The notes below the pieces were generated by a model. It did no database searches, had not been told where the DNA came from, and was given only the letters and a program-made list of their open reading frames with translations. Shown here piece by piece: positions 42,234-49,975 of a stretch of 64,000 bases of DNA. Each line of letters begins with the position of its first letter. The stretch's first letter is position 1. The position numbers were made by a program, and so were the translations under genes. Source of the stretch: Ruminococcus flavefaciens ND2009 (GTDB lineage Bacteria > Bacillota > Clostridia > Oscillospirales > Ruminococcaceae); contig NZ_JHXI01000010.1 in the NCBI RefSeq assembly GCF_000621785.1, positions 1 through 64,000 on the forward strand, read 5' to 3'.

Positions 42234-42941
42234 ATGGGTGTATTTCAGAGATTAAGCGACCTTCTCAAGTCAAACGTAAACGACCTCATCGACAGAGCTG
42301 AGGATCCCGAGAAGATGGTAAAGCAGATCATTATCGATATGCAGACAGAGCTCACCAAGGCTACACAGAACTACGGCAAGGCTAAGGCAAGCGAGCGCCT
42401 TGCTGAAAAGAAATACCTTGAGGCTCAGAAGATCTCCTCTGACTGGGAGGCTAAGGCTAAAATGGCTCTCGCCAAGGGCGATCAGGAGCTGGCTAAGCAG
42501 GCTCTGGCAAGAAAGGTCAAGGCTGACGATGATCTCAATAACTATAAGGAAATGTACGAGTCTATCTCTGCCCAGACCGAGGCTATCGGCGACCAGGTAG
42601 AGGTTCTCAGAGCTAAGCTGGAAGAGGCTAAGAGCCGTCAGGCTATGCTCATCGCACGTTCTCAGATGGCTGATACAAAGAAGAACCTGGCTAAGGCGGC
42701 AGGCGGCTTCGACGGCAACTCATCTATGGAAAAGTTCCAGAAGATGGAAGAAAAGATCGAGCGCAAGGAAGCTGAAGCTGACGCTTTTACCGAGATCGCA
42801 GGCAATAACCTTGCAGGCGGTACCGGCGACGATCTGAGAGATTCATTCGAGAAGCTTGAGTCCGACGCTAAGGTTGACGCTGAGCTTCAGAGACTTATGG
42901 CTGAAATGAACGGAGGCGCTCCTGCACAGGACGCTGAGTGA
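42234..42941 (+). CDS. pspA: PspA/IM30 (Vipp1) family envelope-stress protein
   Basis: ESCRT-III-like coiled-coil protein that binds and stabilises damaged membranes at the cytoplasmic face. Seen: amphipathic N-terminal helix GVFQRLSDLLKSNVNDLIDRA, then a long helical hairpin (MVKQIIIDMQTELTKATQNY, LAKGDQELAKQALARK, EAKSRQAMLIARSQMADTKK) and the FEKLESDAKVDAELQRLM end helix. Length 235 is normal. AGGAGG precedes the start. It is followed by a 57-residue membrane protein in the same transcript. Confidence 0.95.
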   Translation: MGVFQRLSDLLKSNVNDLIDRAEDPEKMVKQIIIDMQTELTKATQNYGKAKASERLAEKKYLEAQKISSDWEAKAKMALAKGDQELAKQALARKVKADDDLNNYKEMYESISAQTEAIGDQVEVLRAKLEEAKSRQAMLIARSQMADTKKNLAKAAGGFDGNSSMEKFQKMEEKIERKEAEADAFTEIAGNNLAGGTGDDLRDSFEKLESDAKVDAELQRLMAEMNGGAPAQDAE

Positions 42942-42971
42942 TAAGGCAAATCTAAGCAAAGGAATTTTATT

Positions 42972-43145
42972 ATGAGCCGCAAGAACACAAATACCTATCC
43001 CGCAAAAAAAATGTTCAGAGATTCGCTGCCTGTACTGTGCGCGATATTTCTGGCGATCGTTTCCGTAGCATATATCCTCTTCCGCAGCTGGAGCAACAAG
43101 CTCTACTATGAGAAGTGGAAGGAATATGAGGATTGCGGTATCTGA
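42972..43145 (+). CDS. Small single-pass membrane protein downstream of pspA (57 aa)
   Basis: Reads MSRKNTNTYPAKKMFRDSLP then one helix (VLCAIFLAIVSVAYILF) and an acidic, aromatic tail ending DCGI. AAAGGA lies 9 nt before the ATG. It is 30 nt after pspA and before a strong terminator, so it is co-transcribed. It may help PspA at the membrane as PspB/PspC-type proteins do in other bacteria, which is inference from position and topology. Confidence 0.72.
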   Translation: MSRKNTNTYPAKKMFRDSLPVLCAIFLAIVSVAYILFRSWSNKLYYEKWKEYEDCGI

Positions 43146-43193
43146 ATAAACATAAAGCTCTGACGTATTGAAAAATACCAATACAGAAGTTTA

Positions 43194-43232
43194 GCCCCTG
43201 AACGTTTCATGGCGTTCAGGGGCATTTTTATT
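43194..43232 (+). terminator. Terminator of the pspA transcript
   Basis: GCCCCTGAACG (43194-43204) / CGTTCAGGGGC (43213-43223) followed by ATTTTTATT. Confidence 0.9.
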
Positions 43233-43240
43233 ATGATCAA

Positions 43241-43359
43241 GTTGAGAGTTTAGAGTTGAAAGTTGTAGAGTCGCCTGCGGCGACAATATTTAAATATTGT
43301 GAGCGAAGCGAACACATCAATTCTCTATTCTCAATTCTCCATTTCAGCGTATGCGCTGA
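43241..43359. repeat. Heptamer arrays in inverted orientation with palindromes
   Basis: Left heptamers GTTGAGA, GTTTAGA, GTTGAAA (43241-43261), palindromes TCGCCTGCGGCGA (43271-43283) and CAATATTTAAATATTG (43284-43299), then right heptamers CAATTCT, CTATTCT, CAATTCT (43318-43338), which are near the complement of the left ones. A last palindrome TCAGCGTATGCGCTGA reaches the end of the adjacent gene. The design matches the element at 18568-18725. Confidence 0.75.
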
Positions 43360-43923
43360 TTATTCCGTGTATTTCTTTTTCAGCTTCCTGAACCCTCTGA
43401 TGCAGTATATGAATATGGAAACATACAATGCAAACACTCCCAGATATAAAACCGCCAGAAAAAGAAGTGTTGAGCGGTCCCAATTCATGGAATTAACGAC
43501 GATCATATACATATTGGGCAGTATCCCCATGAAGAATATGATGAGCAGGGGCGTCATTCTGGTGAGTATCACCCTTTTCATCATGTCCAGCTTTGACTGA
43601 GGATCGCTGAATATCTCCATTTCTTCTTCGGAGAGCCCATCAGCGTTCCTGCGGAAATAATCAAAGCCCATTACCCTGCCGCAGTGCTCCCAGCCGTAGT
43701 CCGCGAACATCTTTATGTACTCGGGATAGTTTGTGTTATTGGCGGCATAGTCCAGCTTATATACCACGTTTTCGGGCTCACACTTTACAAAATGCTGAGA
43801 AAATCCCGATACTCTCTCAAGCTTCCAGCCCACGCTGTGCATTTTTGTGAGGTACTCCCCTTCCTTTTCGTAATCGGGAAGCAGAAACACCTTATGTGTA
43901 GTCATCCTTGCCTTGTCACTCAT
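43360..43923 (-). CDS. DUF2812 membrane protein (187 aa)
   Basis: Predicted membrane protein. The N-terminal soluble domain has the DUF2812 features EGEYLTKMHSVGWKLERVSGF, YAANNTNYPEYIKMFADYGWE and FDYFRR; two C-terminal helices follow (MTPLLIIFFMGILPNMYMIV and TLLFLAVLYLGVFALYVSIF). The start at 43923 lies 1 nt beyond the padR stop with GGAGG overlapping it. DUF2812 genes commonly sit next to PadR regulators that control them, as here. The role is probably envelope-stress related, by analogy. Confidence 0.87.
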   Translation of the reverse strand: MSDKARMTTHKVFLLPDYEKEGEYLTKMHSVGWKLERVSGFSQHFVKCEPENVVYKLDYAANNTNYPEYIKMFADYGWEHCGRVMGFDYFRRNADGLSEEEMEIFSDPQSKLDMMKRVILTRMTPLLIIFFMGILPNMYMIVVNSMNWDRSTLLFLAVLYLGVFALYVSIFIYCIRGFRKLKKKYTE

Positions 43924-43924
43924 C

Positions 43925-44236
43925 TCATTTTCCTCCTATATTCCGGTATAAACGCCTGATACGGGCGATCTCTATCTCCAGTATCTCGTTTCCGAGTTCG
44001 GTTATCTTATAGAGCTTTCGCTTATCCTCCTCGCGGATAAACCTTATGAGCCCGTCCTTTTCCATTTTTGACAGGCTTCCGTACATAGTTCCCGCAGTTA
44101 TGACCACTTCCCCGTCGGTCATTTCCTTTACCCTCTGGGTTATACTGTAGCCGTGCATCTCATCACGGAGACAGAACAGTATATAAAAGGCAGTTTCCGA
44201 CATGGGGATGTAGACTCGTTTCAATCTGTCTGTCAT
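43925..44236 (-). CDS. PadR family transcriptional regulator (103 aa)
   Basis: Winged-helix repressor of the short PadR-like class. Seen: MSETAFYILFCLRDEMHGYSI and EVVITAGTMYGSLSKMEKDGLIRF with the recognition helix, then the beta wing (EEDKRKLYKITELG) and a short C-terminal helix. RBS GGGGAGG precedes the start at 44236. The gene is the first of a two-gene unit with DUF2812 and lies behind a promoter full of inverted repeats, so autorepression is likely. Confidence 0.92.
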   Translation of the reverse strand: MTDRLKRVYIPMSETAFYILFCLRDEMHGYSITQRVKEMTDGEVVITAGTMYGSLSKMEKDGLIRFIREEDKRKLYKITELGNEILEIEIARIRRLYRNIGGK

Positions 44237-44264
44237 GATTACCTCCCCAAATATATTTCGTCAC

Positions 44265-44329
44265 GATGTATCGCAGTACGATACATCTGACTGTGATATA
44301 AGTATATCACACTGCGATATACTTGTCAA
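44265..44329 (-). promoter_or_regulatory. padR promoter with overlapping operators
   Basis: Minus-strand TTGACA (44324-44329), 17-nt spacer, TATACT (44301-44306). Palindromes overlap it: GTGATATA-AG-TATATCAC at 44293-44310 covers the -10, and GATGTATCG / CGATACATC (44265-44287) lies at the transcription start. Both contain the ATATC/GATAT core. This is the layout expected of PadR autoregulation. Confidence 0.75.
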
Positions 44330-44387
44330 TACCTCCGTATGAAATTGTCATAATGCACAATAAACTCTTGCTTCAATTGTGCAGATA

Positions 44388-44416
44388 ATAAAAAAGCTCC
44401 CCTTTCGGGGAGCTTT
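44388..44416 (-). terminator. Terminator after GH9 cellulase gene
   Basis: Minus strand AGCTCCCCG / GGGGAGCT with tetraloop-like AAA, followed by TTTTTTATT. It lies 9 nt after the stop. Confidence 0.92.
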
Positions 44417-44424
44417 CGGTTTAT

Positions 44425-46860
44425 TTATGCCTTGTTAGGATCAAGATTTGAGATCTTGTGGAGCAGGAACTCCTGAATGCGGAGGGCGTCATTAGAGGTA
44501 AGTCCCTCTGTAGACTTGTCAACGTCGCCGTTGATCTTGCCCTGATCCTTCAGGTGCTTGCTGTCGCTGCCCTTGAGACCGTACTTGTCGGGGTTTGCAA
44601 GGCTCTGCATGATGAGGATAGCGTCTGCCAGCTCTACCTTGCCGTCGCAGTTTGTATCGCCGTAGAGTACATTGTCATTGACGGGAGCAGTGGTTGTTGT
44701 TGTCGTAGTTGTGGGATCAACAACGGGAGCTGTTGTAGTAGTAGTTGTTGTTGTTGTAGGCTCGGGAGCTGTAGTTGTAGTGGTAGTTGTTACGATGGGC
44801 TTTGTGGTAGTTGTGGTCTTGGGAGTATCGCTGCCTGTGCCGCCCATGCCGTCAGCCTTTGTGCCATCGGGCTCCTCACCGTAGTAGAGCTTTCCGTTGA
44901 TGTAAACGGGAACATAAGGTGACATTACGCCCTTGGCAGAGCCGTCTGCACCTGTTGTGGTCTTGCCCAGTGCCTTTGCGGAGAAGTCGTTTGATGAATC
45001 CCAGCCGCTGCCGTAATCGGGCATTACGAATGCGATGAGCTCCTCACACTGCTGCTGTCCTTCAGAGATAGGAAGAACAACACGGCCGTCAGGGAATGTG
45101 ACCTCGATGTAGTAGATATTGCCGCTGTACTGGATAGGCTTTGAGATCTCGGCAGCCTTATAGCCCTTGCCTGCGTACATACCTGCCTGGTCGCGGTCGC
45201 AGCGGATGACCAGATCCTCGGGCTTCTTGCCTGCTGCGATGACCTCGCTGAGGTCCATGAAGTATCTGAATGAAAGATTGTCCTGAACTCTTGCAGGCCA
45301 AGCGGAGTGGTTAGTCATCTTGAAGCTGACTGTCTGTCCGCTGGCGTCGCTGCCCTTTGAGAGCACCTCAACGTAGAACTCGGGACCGTCGTGCTTTTCG
45401 GGCTGAGGGAATGAAGGATCCTTTGTGCCGCCGTACTTGTCGATCATCTTACAGAGCATAGCTGTAAAGCCTGCGTTATAGTCTGTAGCCACCTCGTTGT
45501 TGATGAAGTCTTCACGGTTGTCTGTATATGAGCCGTCCTGTGCAGGACCTCCTACGAGAGCTCCGTAAAGGATATGACGTGTATAACCGGGATCATAAAC
45601 AGAGTTCTTCCATGAACCGTGAGCTGTACGGTGGTGAGGATTCTGGGGATACTTATCGCCGAAGCCTACCACATAGCTCTGCTTGTTCGGGTTATCACCG
45701 AGAGCATAATTTACCTGAGTCTCGGCAAAATCTGCATATGTAGCAGCCTCTGACTTGAGTATTGTGTCTCCTGCTACTGTAGCAATGAATGCTGATGTAT
45801 TTGCATATCTGAGACAGCCCCAGGTATCCAGCCAGCGAAGTCCGCCGGGGATCTTCTTTGCTTCGTCGCCGTTTACCCAACGGTCGCAGTGCTTCTTGAC
45901 GTGCTTGATAGCGTCAGTGTCGTTTGTATTTATAGCATAGAGCAGCATAGCGCCCTGAAGGTTATCGTCCCAGCAGTGTGACCAGCCGTAAGCTATTACA
46001 TCACCTTCACCGAGCATCTTGCCCAGATTGGGGATAAAGCTCTTTGCATCGTCAAGGTAGGATGAATCGCCTGTTGCGATATACAGCCAGTTTGCAGCGT
46101 AGAAGAGCTGATCATAGCAGTGATGTGACATATAGAAGCCCTGAGCATCGCTCTCATTGTAAACATCGTCGCTTGGTGATGACTTGGCAAGCTTGTACAT
46201 ACTCTCTGCGTGCTTTATGTAATCAGCCTTCTTTGAAGCCGATACAGAGCCGTCAAGTGCAGCTGCGCCTGATGCAAGTGCCGCAGCCATTTCAGCGATG
46301 ACCGCACAGCAGCCCTTTGAGCCCTTCAGAGCTGCACGAGCCTCTGCGATAGAATGGGAATTGTCCTCCATACCGTATTCAAGCAGCTCAACGGGGCCCC
46401 ACCATGTGTGGTCGTGCTTACCGATACCTACCTGATAAACTACCTCGGTGCCCTTGTCGCAGTCAACGAAATAGTCAAGAACGAATTCCAGATTGTTCTC
46501 ATATGTTGTTTTCAGTCCTGCCTTCTCAACGCCGTCCGGATACTGATAGAGACCCCATGCCAGCATAGAAGCTGAATAAGCCATAGGAAGATTGAACTTT
46601 ACATGGTCTCCTGCATCGTACCAGCCTCCGAGAACGGGATCCTGCATAGCAGAATCTGCCTTCCACTCAACGCGGTTCCATTCAGGCAGAGGACCTGCCT
46701 GCTGTGCCTCATAGAAGAACAGTGATTTGTCCAGTGCGTCTGCGTAATTGAACTTGCTGTCAGCGGCTGCCGCATTGTTCATATTTGCGGGCATTGCGGT
46801 CACTGAGCCGGAAGCAAGCAGGACAGCAGCTAAGATGCTGCTTGTCAGTTTTTTCAGCAT
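44425..46860 (-). CDS. Cellulosomal GH9 cellulase with CBM3c and dockerin (811 aa)
   Basis: Secreted endoglucanase or processive cellulase. Signal peptide residues 1-33 (TSSILAAVLLASGSVTAMPA). The GH9 (alpha/alpha)6 domain runs from about 35 to 470 with FNYADALDKSLFFYEAQQ, GGWYDAGDHVKFNLP (catalytic Asp in DAGD, 82-85), and NREDFINNEVATDYNAGF (proton-donor Glu). A CBM3c follows (EFYVEVLSKGSDASGQTVSF ... RYFMDLSEV), the arrangement of theme B GH9 enzymes whose CBM assists processivity. A Thr/Pro-rich linker then leads to a type I dockerin with two calcium loops (DTNCDGKVELADAILIMQSL and GDVDKSTEGLTSNDALRIQE). The dockerin shape is that of Ruminococcus cellulosomes. The gene has its own promoter and terminator. 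Confidence 0.96.
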   Translation of the reverse strand: MLKKLTSSILAAVLLASGSVTAMPANMNNAAAADSKFNYADALDKSLFFYEAQQAGPLPEWNRVEWKADSAMQDPVLGGWYDAGDHVKFNLPMAYSASMLAWGLYQYPDGVEKAGLKTTYENNLEFVLDYFVDCDKGTEVVYQVGIGKHDHTWWGPVELLEYGMEDNSHSIAEARAALKGSKGCCAVIAEMAAALASGAAALDGSVSASKKADYIKHAESMYKLAKSSPSDDVYNESDAQGFYMSHHCYDQLFYAANWLYIATGDSSYLDDAKSFIPNLGKMLGEGDVIAYGWSHCWDDNLQGAMLLYAINTNDTDAIKHVKKHCDRWVNGDEAKKIPGGLRWLDTWGCLRYANTSAFIATVAGDTILKSEAATYADFAETQVNYALGDNPNKQSYVVGFGDKYPQNPHHRTAHGSWKNSVYDPGYTRHILYGALVGGPAQDGSYTDNREDFINNEVATDYNAGFTAMLCKMIDKYGGTKDPSFPQPEKHDGPEFYVEVLSKGSDASGQTVSFKMTNHSAWPARVQDNLSFRYFMDLSEVIAAGKKPEDLVIRCDRDQAGMYAGKGYKAAEISKPIQYSGNIYYIEVTFPDGRVVLPISEGQQQCEELIAFVMPDYGSGWDSSNDFSAKALGKTTTGADGSAKGVMSPYVPVYINGKLYYGEEPDGTKADGMGGTGSDTPKTTTTTKPIVTTTTTTTAPEPTTTTTTTTTAPVVDPTTTTTTTTAPVNDNVLYGDTNCDGKVELADAILIMQSLANPDKYGLKGSDSKHLKDQGKINGDVDKSTEGLTSNDALRIQEFLLHKISNLDPNKA

Positions 46861-46940
46861 AGTAAAACTCTCCTCTCAATTTTTATTGCTCCGTAAAGAG
46901 CGGAGCTTCCTCACGAGTATACCATAGCTATACATCTTAA

Positions 46941-46969
46941 ATTATGCCATATATCCGCAGAAATGTCAA
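46941..46969 (-). promoter_or_regulatory. Promoter of GH9 cellulase
   Basis: Minus-strand TTGACA (46964-46969), 17-nt spacer, CATAAT (46941-46946). A 5' leader of about 75 nt contains the hairpin GCTCCG / CGGAGC (46888-46906) close to the ribosome binding site. Confidence 0.75.
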
Positions 46970-47077
46970 GTGGAGAGCAGGCTGAAAAAGGCTTTATACC
47001 GTCAGAAGCAGGGTGATTTTATAGCAATAGCCAAAACGGGGCACCCATTTTTGTACATTGTGACAGCATTATCATAA

Positions 47078-47106
47078 ATGACAAAAAATGAAAAGTATGA
47101 TATAAT
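47078..47106 (+). promoter_or_regulatory. Promoter of the Tim44-like gene array
   Basis: ATGACA (47078-47083), 17-nt spacer, TATAAT (47101-47106), 35 nt before the ATG at 47141. No other promoter is evident between the four genes that follow. Confidence 0.7.
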
Positions 47107-47140
47107 GTAATCAATGTATGACATAGGGAGTTCAAGCTAT

Positions 47141-48163
47141 ATGAAGAAATTAATTATACTTATTCCCCTGCTTGCAGTTATGCTGGGCGTCCTTGCTGTT
47201 CCTGTAAGAGGACGGGCACTGGACTTCGGCGACTTCGCAGGCGACTCTGACTGGGGCGACGATGACTGGGATGACGATGATGACTGGGATGACGATGATG
47301 ACTGGGACGATGATGATGACTGGGACGATGATGATGACTGGGACGATGATGATGACGATTATTGGGACGATGATGATGATGACGGACACGGGAGCTCACA
47401 CAGAAGCAGCGGAACCTCCGACGAAGCATCTCCCGCAGAGATCGCCATGTTAGCAGCGGTCTCAGGCGCAATTGTCGTTCGCTACAGTTTACACTCTTCC
47501 AAAACATATCGCCGCGCAAAGGAGAACCGACGCCGCAACAGAGCTGCCAAACGGCATGAGATGGAGAAAAACGAAATGATACTTCGTCAGCAGGCAGAAT
47601 CTCTCGATCCGATCGGCAGATACCTTGAGGTGGAGCCCTCATTCTCTCAGGAGGAGATGAAGGCCCTTCTCGCCGATATTTATGTAAAGTTCCAGAAGGC
47701 ATGGCAGGCTAAGGACCTGTCCCCTATAAGGAAGTACATGACAGAGGGATACTATTCACAGATGGATATGCAGGTGGATAAGTACCGCAAGAAGGGGCAG
47801 ACCAACCATGTGGACGATATAAAGGTGCTCAACGTGGAGCTTCTTGGCTGGAAGCAGGAGGGCAGCACCAATATCATCACCGCAAGGATAATGGCAAGGA
47901 TAATCGACTACGTCACCGACGACAATACAGGCTCGCTTGTCAGGGGCAACAAGCATGACAAGAAGCTCATGACCTATGAGTGGCAGCTGGTAAAGAGCGC
48001 ACCTGACAGATCTGCGGATATACCTAAGATATGTCCTCACTGCGGTGCAAAACTCGATATGAACCGTTCAGGCGTATGCGAGTTCTGCGGCTCTGAGGTC
48101 ACATCTGACAGCTTCGACTGGGCTGTAAGGAATATAAAGGGCATTTCTCAGAAAACGCTCTGA
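47141..48163 (+). CDS. Tim44-like domain protein 1 with Trp-Asp repeat and zinc ribbon (340 aa)
   Basis: Exported protein, first of four tandem paralogues. Signal peptide (LIILIPLLAVMLGVLAVPVRGRA, residues 4-26); then LDFGDFAGDSDWGDDDWDDD opens an acidic tract of repeated W-D5 units to about residue 83; then Ser/His linker and a hydrophobic segment (EIAMLAAVSGAIVVRYSL). A basic helical stretch (RAKENRRRNRAAKRH) precedes the Tim44/NTF2-like domain (FSQEEMKALLADIYVKFQKA ... YYSQMDMQVDKYRKKGQTNH), and the end is a zinc ribbon with CPHCGAKL and CEFCGSEV, then SDSFDWAVRNIKGIS. Start at 47141 from AGGGAG; an ATG at 47114 is too early for the signal peptide. Function unknown; the domain suggests binding of protein or lipid. 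Confidence 0.85.
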   Translation: MKKLIILIPLLAVMLGVLAVPVRGRALDFGDFAGDSDWGDDDWDDDDDWDDDDDWDDDDDWDDDDDWDDDDDDYWDDDDDDGHGSSHRSSGTSDEASPAEIAMLAAVSGAIVVRYSLHSSKTYRRAKENRRRNRAAKRHEMEKNEMILRQQAESLDPIGRYLEVEPSFSQEEMKALLADIYVKFQKAWQAKDLSPIRKYMTEGYYSQMDMQVDKYRKKGQTNHVDDIKVLNVELLGWKQEGSTNIITARIMARIIDYVTDDNTGSLVRGNKHDKKLMTYEWQLVKSAPDRSADIPKICPHCGAKLDMNRSGVCEFCGSEVTSDSFDWAVRNIKGISQKTL

Positions 48164-48191
48164 TAACATTTATGATATAGGGGGTATTCAA

Positions 48192-49103
48192 ATGAAAAAG
48201 ATATTAAGACTCATTCCCGTGATAGCTCTTATACTGGGACTTATGATAGTTCCAATGAGGAGCCGCGCACTTGATTTCGGCGACTTCTCGGGTGACTCCG
48301 ACTACGGCGGAGGCTGGGACAGCGGCGGTTGGGACAGCGGCGGCTGGGACGACGATGACGACTACTCCTACAGCGGAGGAAGCTACAGCGGCAGCTCATC
48401 AGACGGCGGTGATCTTTTCTTCATCCTTATCATTGTCGGAGCCATCATTATCATCAATCTGGTAAAAGGCGCATCATCGAAAGGCACTCCGCCGCGGCAG
48501 AATGTCTACCGTCAGCCCACAGTTCCCGCGCTTTCGCCTATAACCGACTACATAATGCAGGACAGCGCATTCTCGCCCTCTGAGTTCAAGGAGAAGCTCT
48601 CAAACCTCTATGTGAGAATGCAGAACCAGTGGCAGAAAAAGGATATATCCTCTCTCCGCCCCTACTTTACCGACGCCTTCTATGCGCAGATGGACAGACA
48701 GCTCCAGTACTACCGCATGAACAACCAGACCAACTATGTAGAGCGTATCGCCGTTCTGGGCGTTGAACTCCTGGGCTGGAAGCGTGAGGGCAATATGGAC
48801 GTAATGGTTGCCCGTCTCAACACAAGGATAGTTGACTACGTAAAGGACGACCGCACAAGCAATATCCTCCGCGGAAGCAACACCAGGGAAAAGTTCATGA
48901 CCTATGAGTGGGAGCTGGTAAGGACTACGGGAGTCACCACCGCGCGTTCAACAGGTATGACCTCACAGACCTGTCCCTACTGCGGAGCAAATGTGGATAT
49001 AAACCACTCTGCGGTATGTGAATACTGCGGCTCTGTGCTCCACACAGATACCTTTGACTGGGCTGTGAACTCCATAAAGGGCATCTCTCAGAGAACAGTC
49101 TGA
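48192..49103 (+). CDS. Tim44-like domain protein 2 with zinc ribbon (303 aa)
   Basis: Paralogue of protein 1: the same signal region (LRLIPVIALILGLMIVPMRSRALDFGDFSGDSD), but the tract is Gly/Ser/Trp-rich (SGGWDSGGWDDDDDYSYSGG) instead of Asp-rich. A membrane helix follows (DLFFILIIVGAIIIINLV). The Tim44-like domain has FSPSEFKEKLSNLYVRMQNQWQKKD and NYVERIAVLGVELLGWKREG, and the C-terminus has CPYCGANVDINHSAVCEYCG plus DTFDWAVNSIKGIS. AGGGGG precedes the start. The second gene in the operon; gap 28 nt. Confidence 0.85.
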   Translation: MKKILRLIPVIALILGLMIVPMRSRALDFGDFSGDSDYGGGWDSGGWDSGGWDDDDDYSYSGGSYSGSSSDGGDLFFILIIVGAIIIINLVKGASSKGTPPRQNVYRQPTVPALSPITDYIMQDSAFSPSEFKEKLSNLYVRMQNQWQKKDISSLRPYFTDAFYAQMDRQLQYYRMNNQTNYVERIAVLGVELLGWKREGNMDVMVARLNTRIVDYVKDDRTSNILRGSNTREKFMTYEWELVRTTGVTTARSTGMTSQTCPYCGANVDINHSAVCEYCGSVLHTDTFDWAVNSIKGISQRTV

Positions 49104-49126
49104 GTAAATCATTCAGGAGAATATAA

Positions 49127-49960
49127 ATGAAAAAAACATTCACCTTCATACCATTGACAGCTCTTATAACCACACTTCTGACAACTCCCGCAAATGCCTG
49201 CGCTATAGGCTCCGGGGGAGCTCCTGACCGCAGAAGCACTGTCAGTCTCATCTTTGAAGACGATCCCGAAATATTATTTATACTGATCCTTTTCGTCGTA
49301 TTCATTGTAAAGGCGATCAGCGGGGTCATCAAATTACGATCGGATTCACCTGCCAGGATCCATGTGGAAGAACAGATCCAGGCAGCTATTCCCGAGCTTT
49401 CCCCCATAAATGACTACATAAGGTACGACAGCTCCTTTGCACCCTCGGAGTTCAAGGAGAAGCTCTCAAACCTCTATGTACAGCTTCAGAACAACTGGCA
49501 GAAGAAGGACCTGTCTCCTCTCCGCCCCTACTTTACCGAAGAATTATATGATCAGATGGACAGACAGCTTCAGCGCTTCCGCGACAGCCATGTGACCAAC
49601 TGTATAGAGCGCATAGCAGTTCTTGGCGTTGACATTATGGGCTGGAAGCGTGAAAATGATACAGACGTCATAAAAGCCCGACTGAATACAAGGACAGTGG
49701 ACTATGTAAAGAACGACCGCACCGGCGCTGTCATCCGCGGAAGCGACAAGAAGGAGAAGTTCGTCACCTACGAATGGACACTGGTAAGAAAAACAGGCAC
49801 TTCCACAAAAAGGCTGACGGGCACGGTCTCGCTGACCTGCCCTTACTGCGGCGCAAACGTGGACATTGAACACTCTGCGGTATGCGATTACTGCGGCTCC
49901 GTACTCCACAATGATACCTTCGCCTGGGCGCTGAGCAATATCAGGAGCATCTCACAATAA
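49127..49960 (+). CDS. Tim44-like domain protein 3 with zinc ribbon (277 aa)
   Basis: Paralogue that has lost the Asp/Gly-rich tract. Signal peptide (TFIPLTALITTLLTTPANACA), a second hydrophobic segment (ILFILILFVVFIVKAISG), the Tim44-like domain (FAPSEFKEKLSNLYVQLQNNWQKKD, CIERIAVLGVDIMGWKREN) and the zinc ribbon CPYCGANVDIEHSAVCDYCG followed by DTFAWALSNIRSIS. The core is most similar to protein 2, suggesting the most recent duplication. CAGGAG precedes the start. Confidence 0.84.
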   Translation: MKKTFTFIPLTALITTLLTTPANACAIGSGGAPDRRSTVSLIFEDDPEILFILILFVVFIVKAISGVIKLRSDSPARIHVEEQIQAAIPELSPINDYIRYDSSFAPSEFKEKLSNLYVQLQNNWQKKDLSPLRPYFTEELYDQMDRQLQRFRDSHVTNCIERIAVLGVDIMGWKRENDTDVIKARLNTRTVDYVKNDRTGAVIRGSDKKEKFVTYEWTLVRKTGTSTKRLTGTVSLTCPYCGANVDIEHSAVCDYCGSVLHNDTFAWALSNIRSISQ

Positions 49961-49975
49961 ACACGGGAGGATATA

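Noticed and set aside
44672..44884. Poly-Val open frame on the plus strand
   Set aside because: It is the antisense of the Thr-rich linker of the GH9 cellulase.
47150..47702. His/Ile-rich frames on the minus strand
   Set aside because: They are antisense to the Asp-Trp repeat of the first Tim44-like gene.
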